NCBI GenBank assembly: GCA_035591015.1
Contig: JAXIUW010199843.1
Span: forward strand, 1,235-11,507
Direction of reading: 5' to 3'
Source: Cephalothrix simula
Taxonomy: Eukaryota > Nemertea > Palaeonemertea > Archinemertea > Cephalotrichidae
DNA length: 10,273 bases
Shown: piece after piece, positions 7,969-10,273 of the stretch
How positions within the stretch are numbered: the stretch's first letter is position 1
How the letters are laid out: every line of letters begins with the position of its first letter
Translations under genes and position numbers: made by a program
The notes under the pieces: generated by a model
Databases searched by the model: none
What the model was told of the DNA's origin: nothing
Seen by the model: only the letters and a program-made list of their open reading frames with translations

Positions 7969-8072
7969 GTGATTTAGTCATGTCGATGGTACTCCTTGGG
8001 AGATCAAGATATAGACCACTCGCCTTCGACTCGCGGTTTATCTCTCTATCAGAGTACTATCGACATGATCAC
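7969..8072. mobile_element. 104-bp palindromic insertion nested in the inverted-repeat element
   Basis: It begins GTGAT and ends ATCAC, with CATGTCGAT.GTACTC pairing with GAGTACTATCGACATG and a centre around ACTCGCCTTCGACTCGC. The opposite arm of the host element (8545-8561) reads straight through as ACTATTGTGTATAGAAC, so it is the empty site. TATA stands on both sides here (7965-7968 and 8073-8076) but once in the empty arm, giving a TATA (or TA) target duplication. This fits a Tc1/mariner-like or similar MITE. Confidence 0.85.
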
Positions 8073-8245
8073 TATACACAATAGTATAAATTAAATTGGC
8101 CATATGCACGATTTAAATGAGGCTAAAAAATGCCCCCCTCCCCACCGCGAAAATCTCCGAAGTGGGGACCCTGACCCCCTTGACCCATATATATTCTGAA
8201 TCCTTATTAAAAAATGTAGGAACAAGTTTATATTTTCAAGACAAA

Positions 8246-8262
8246 AGCGCCACCTGGTGGCC
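8246..8262 (-). promoter_or_regulatory. CTCF-like motif
   Basis: Read on the minus strand this is GGCCACCAGGTGGCGCT, which differs from the vertebrate CTCF core (GGCCACCAGGGGGCGCT, from memory) at one tolerated position and also contains the fly-type AGGTGGCGC. It lies in the extra block of the left arm of the inverted-repeat element. Binding is not shown; the motif match is what is seen. Confidence 0.45.
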
Positions 8263-8297
8263 CCCTAGCGGCGAAAATGCGCATTTTCACATAAGGC

Positions 8298-8312
8298 TAC
8301 AGGTGGCGCTGC
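8298..8312 (+). promoter_or_regulatory. Second CTCF-like motif, inverted to the first
   Basis: CTACAGGTGGCGCTG on the plus strand repeats the CAGGTGGCGCT core of the site at 8246-8256 in the opposite orientation, 43 bases away. Upstream bases fit the consensus less well than in the first site. Confidence 0.38.
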
Positions 8313-8589
8313 AAGTTTTTTTCTGATCTAGAATTGGTGCTATTGTTTCATAGAACAATACTATTGACTGATCTCCTGGTTCAGCTGTTTTGGCTGTACT
8401 CTTATGCGAAAATGCATTGAAAATATAAACTTGTTCCTACATTGTTTATAAGGATTCAGAATAGATATGGGTCAAGGGGTCAGGATCCCTACTTCGGAGA
8501 TTTTCGGGGGGGCCTCATTTAAATTGTGTGGCCAATTTATCAATACTATTGTGTATAGAACAAAATCAGTGGGGTATTAATATTATAGA

Positions 8590-8693
8590 GTTATTGCACG
8601 CTTTTTTGAGTGACATACGAAGCAGTTATTGCCCGAGGGGCGCAGCCCCGAGGGCAATAACTGCTCGTATTTCACGAAAAAAAGTGCAATAAC
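8590..8693. repeat. 104-bp hairpin repeat with GAGGGGCG..CCCCGAG core
   Basis: GTTATTGCAC (8590) pairs with GTGCAATAAC (ending 8693). Inside, a T-run/A-run, GTGA/TCAC, ATACGA/TCGTAT and GCAGTTATTGCCC/GGGCAATAACTGC continue the stem, closing on GAGGGGCGCAGCCCCGAG. About 45 bases per arm pair with few mismatches. It follows the inverted-repeat element directly. Confidence 0.88.
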
Positions 8694-8696
8694 GCT

Positions 8697-8774
8697 TTTA
8701 TTCACCGGTTTTTTAATGTTATCCAAGAAATTTCACTAAATATCACTTCACTTATAACACAACCGGTGAATAAA
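8697..8774. repeat. Short element bounded by perfect 14-bp inverted repeats
   Basis: TTTATTCACCGGTT (8697-8710) and AACCGGTGAATAAA (8761-8774) are exact inverted copies around 50 AT-rich bases. It abuts the hairpin at 8590-8693 and could be the outer end of the same composite or a separate miniature element. Confidence 0.65.
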
Positions 8775-8789
8775 TAATGTTTATGTAGG

Positions 8790-8853
8790 CCTAGTCTGCG
8801 AAAGGAGACTCATGTTTCTCTCTCAATACACCGCCCCCATTTCGATCGAACAT
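8790..8853 (+). repeat. Truncated SINE 3' region, upstream of DEG/ENaC exon 1
   Basis: These 64 bases (including AAAGGAGACTCATGTTTCTC) match, in inverse orientation, the 3' part of the SINE at 9568-9735. No tRNA-like head precedes it, so it is 5'-truncated or an independent carrier of the same module. It lies about 155 bases before the channel start codon, possibly within the 5' UTR or core promoter. Confidence 0.7.
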
Positions 8854-9007
8854 AAAATACAAATGAATGGCTTCACTAACACTTCCATTGTTCGGTAATG
8901 AATGTTTTTGTTGTTGTGGTCTAATTAATAATCCAAAAAGTTTTGATATCGATTCGGCCGGAAGGAGATGCTTAATGTTTTTTCCATAAATTATCTTGCC
9001 ACAAAAC

Positions 9008-9117
9008 ATGGAGGACGACGAAGAAAAAGGGTTAAAAACAATTCTTTATGAGTACACCCAGGATATTAGTTTTCACGGGATTAGATATGCCCCCAGAGCT
9101 TCATCCCTTCTTGGGCG
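9008..9117 (+). CDS. DEG/ENaC channel exon 1 (cytosolic N-terminus, HG motif)
   Basis: The ATG at 9008 has an optimal context (AAAACATGG) and an in-frame TAA 21 bases upstream at 8987, so it is the start. The exon ends GGGCG|GTAAGT in phase 2. It encodes residues 1-36 plus the first two bases of R37. H23-G24 and the following basic/small stretch R-Y-A-P-R-A-S-S match the pre-TM1 segment of the family. Confidence 0.9.
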
Positions 9118-10030
9118 GTAAGTTTTTTGGACGTTTAATTTTGGCAATTTTACGTAACTTTAAAACCAATTTAAAAAGTTTATAGTATCAAGGAGCTTTG
9201 TGAGGTAGATTCGGTCTCGGTACCTTCAAAAAAGGTATTTCTTTTTACTTACGAGCAATCTGACTCAGAGGTCCCGGGTCCGAACTTTTCCACTGAGGTA
9301 CATGAGAGTTCGGTGGCCATTGTCCTCAAACTTGTTTGGTGGCCATTGCCACCCCCCCCCCCCAAACTGGTTCGGTGGCATTATTAAACATTTTCATTTT
9401 TGACCGGTAGGACAGGGAACCAATGGATATTTGAGATTCGCATAATGGTATTTGTTGAGGGGGGGGTTAATGATTGGGTAAGTGTGTCGTTGTGCCCCTT
9501 TGAATTTTTCTTGATCATGGTTTAATGTACCGTAGTGAACTAACGGGTTTGTATCTATCAATGCAATATGTTCCATCGAAAGGGGGGTATTGAGTGAGAA
9601 ACATGAGTCTCCTTTAGTAGACTAGGTTTAATGTGACATGCTGAACAAATTTTGGTAGAGCAGTCGGCGTGTGCCAGGATTTTGTACCTGGGTCCTCTCG
9701 CAAGGCAATCCAAAGCTCTAACCTCCAGGCCACGGAAGCTAGACCGATCTTCAACAATCAATTTAACGATCAATTTTACTACTAGTCGGATAAATCAATC
9801 AGTTAAATACCTTTTGTATTGGCCTTTGATGAGAATATGATGATGCTTTTTTCTAATTTCAGGGTAATGTGGGTTTTGATTTTAATTTTTGGATGGTCAG
9901 GCTTTATCTACCAAACCAAAGAACGCGTTGTTTATTATATGTCGGGCCCAGTCACTGTAAATATTGAAATTGCTTACAATACATCACTCTCCTTCCCTGC
10001 TGTGGTTTTGTGTAACACCAATCTATATAA
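9008..10030 (+). CDS. DEG/ENaC/ASC-family sodium channel subunit, 5' part (two exons), gene continues right
   Basis: These channels are trimeric, amiloride-sensitive cation channels of the plasma membrane; each subunit has two TM helices and a large Cys-rich ectodomain. The two exons give 92 residues with a clean phase-2 junction. Seen: a short acidic start MEDDEEKG; H23-G24 in SFHGIRYAPRASS, the conserved gating motif before TM1; TM1 about 38-53 (VMWVLILIFGWSGFIYQ, with the family's early Trp); and SFPAVVLCNTN at 80-90, the hallmark that opens the ectodomain. The ectodomain, TM2 selectivity filter and C-terminus are off the right edge, so peptide-gated, acid-sensing and other subtypes cannot be told apart. 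Confidence 0.93.
9308..9380. repeat. Three spaced copies of GTTCGGTGGCCATT
   Basis: GTTCGGTGGCCATT at 9308, GTTTGGTGGCCATT at 9334 and GTTCGGTGGCATT at 9370, spaced 26 and 36 bases; the longer spacing is due to the poly-C run. Confidence 0.65.
9568..9735 (-). repeat. tRNA-derived SINE
   Basis: On the minus strand it starts CCGTGGCCTGGAGGTTAGAG, an A-box form, and has a degenerate B box (CCCAGGTACAAAATCCTGGC at about 9693-9674) typical of tRNA-derived SINE heads. The body then runs into a 3' module (9626-9568) that recurs at 8790-8853 in the other direction. The B box departs from GGTTCAAATCC, so the copy is probably inactive. Confidence 0.7.
9863..10030 (+). CDS. DEG/ENaC channel exon 2 (TM1 and start of ectodomain)
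   Basis: Acceptor CTTTTTTCTAATTTCAG and donor ATAA|GTAAGT bound 168 bases, phase 2 at both ends. TM1 is followed by the juxtamembrane YQTKERVVYYMSGP, then NIEIAYNTSLSFPAVVLCNTN. N76-T-S is a possible glycosylation site next to the FPAV motif. The next exon should complete a codon beginning AA (Lys or Asn), as in the usual CN.N.(F/Y)+ run. Confidence 0.93.
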
Positions 10031-10140
10031 GTAAGTCATTAGCTATTGTTTTAATGTTTTATGCTTTTGTTTAGTTTTCACTTAAGTGCAGTTCTTAAAA
10101 AGAATTATTTGAAATTCATTACATTCATTGGCTACTTTTT

Positions 10141-10273
10141 AGCTCACTTGGTACGTAGTACCAAATGTGAGCTTATGCGATCGCCCGTAGTCTGTGTGTG
10201 TGTCTGTGTGTGTGTGTGTGTGTCTGTGACCGGGATAAGTGCATCATAAAATGCTTCGATTTTGATGAAATTT
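10141..10273 (+). repeat. Dispersed repeat with stem-loop head and GT microsatellite, continuing past the window
   Basis: It begins with an inverted repeat, AGCTCAC.TGGTAC / GTACCA..GTGAGCT (10141-10173), then TATGCGATCGCCCGTAGTC and a (GT)n tract interrupted by CT (about 10190-10227). It then reads GACCGGGATAAG and ATTTTGATGAAATTT. From memory, repeats with a GAGCTTNTNCGATC head and an ACCGGGATAA...TTTTGATGAAATTT body are common in marine lophotrochozoan genomes. That attribution is recollection, not a search. It lies in DEG/ENaC intron 2. Confidence 0.6.

Larger units (their letters stand above)
7938..8588. mobile_element. Long inverted-repeat element (arms about 190-250 bp)
   Basis: The left arm (7938-8295) and right arm (8401-8588) are inverted copies. 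They share ATTAATACCCC, GATTTTGTTCTATA, CACAATAGTAT, AAATTGGCCA, AAAATCTCCGAAGT, CTGAATCCTTAT and GTAGGAACAAGTTTATATTT. The left arm has two insertions relative to the right: a palindrome at 7969-8072 and about 36 bases near 8240-8276. The 105-base centre (8296-8400) has no open frame. The outer limits are approximate and no target duplication is clear. Non-autonomous: no transposase is encoded. Confidence 0.8.
7031..9007. other. Divergent intergenic region between the SLC15-like and DEG/ENaC genes
   Basis: The two start codons are 1,978 bases apart on opposite strands, so this region must hold both promoters and both 5' UTRs, whose limits I cannot see. About 7031-7700 shows no gene or clear repeat. 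From 7730 it is occupied by a minisatellite, a long inverted-repeat element, hairpins and a truncated SINE tail. Confidence 0.55.
9118..9862. other. DEG/ENaC intron 1
   Basis: A phase-2 intron of 745 bases. It contains a G/C-rich triplicated motif (9308-9380), a run of about 13 C (9351-9363), a G run near 9459-9466 and the SINE at 9568-9735. A stretch reading AGGTCCCGGGTCCGAAC near 9270-9286 resembles a tRNA B box and may be a decayed SINE head. Confidence 0.6.

Noticed and set aside
9394-9840. Overlapping short open frames on both strands
   Set aside because: They overlay a SINE and its tail in an intron and show no coding features.
9819-9862. Upstream extension of the DEG/ENaC exon 2 frame to an ATG at 9819
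   Set aside because: The polypyrimidine tract and CAG acceptor at 9860-9862 lie within it, and splicing from exon 1 restores the conserved HG motif just before TM1.

Overview
The window looks like intron-rich nuclear DNA of an invertebrate animal. It is AT-rich, the coding sequence comes in short exons bounded by consensus GT..AG sites, and tRNA-derived SINEs, fold-back elements and minisatellites fill the non-coding part. The terminal GT-rich dispersed repeat and the DEG/ENaC channel fit a marine bilaterian such as a mollusc, brachiopod, annelid or hemichordate. I cannot narrow this further from sequence alone.

Two genes lie head to head. On the minus strand, from about 7030 down to at least 419, is a divergent SLC15 / POT (PTR2) family transporter gene of the SLC15A4/A3 (PHT) type. 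I rebuilt nine exons: 7030-7023, 5836-5571, 3847-3746, 3665-3610, 2979-2849, 2678-2479, 2398-2229, 1407-1113 and 586-419. All eight junctions keep the reading frame (phases 2,1,1,0,2,1,0,1) and give 465 residues from Met1 into TM10. The last transmembrane segments lie beyond position 1. On the plus strand, starting at 9008, are the first two coding exons (9008-9117 and 9863-10030) of a DEG/ENaC/ASC sodium channel: the N-terminal His-Gly gating motif, TM1 and the post-TM1 FPAV..CN motif. The rest lies beyond the right edge.

The space between the start codons (7031-9007) and the introns are packed with repeats. These include a head-to-head pair of tRNA-derived SINEs (3921-4161), a 506-bp fold-back element with a near-perfect 9-bp target duplication (5025-5530), hairpins at 6638-6719 and 8590-8693 that share a core, and a long inverted-repeat element (7938-8588). 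One arm of that last element carries a nested 104-bp palindrome at 7969-8072, and the other arm preserves the empty site. The same element carries two inverted CTCF-like motifs. A SINE with its 3' tail repeated in inverse orientation brackets the first channel exon.

The most interesting biological signal is the SLC15-like protein. It keeps the family fold, the G-G-x-x-A-D-x-x-x-G signature and an N-terminal EPLL-type lysosomal sorting signal. It appears to have lost the ExxER motif of TM1, the TM4 lysine and the TM10 glutamate that proton-coupled peptide transport normally uses. Nothing in the sequence suggests a functional link between the two genes beyond their divergent placement.
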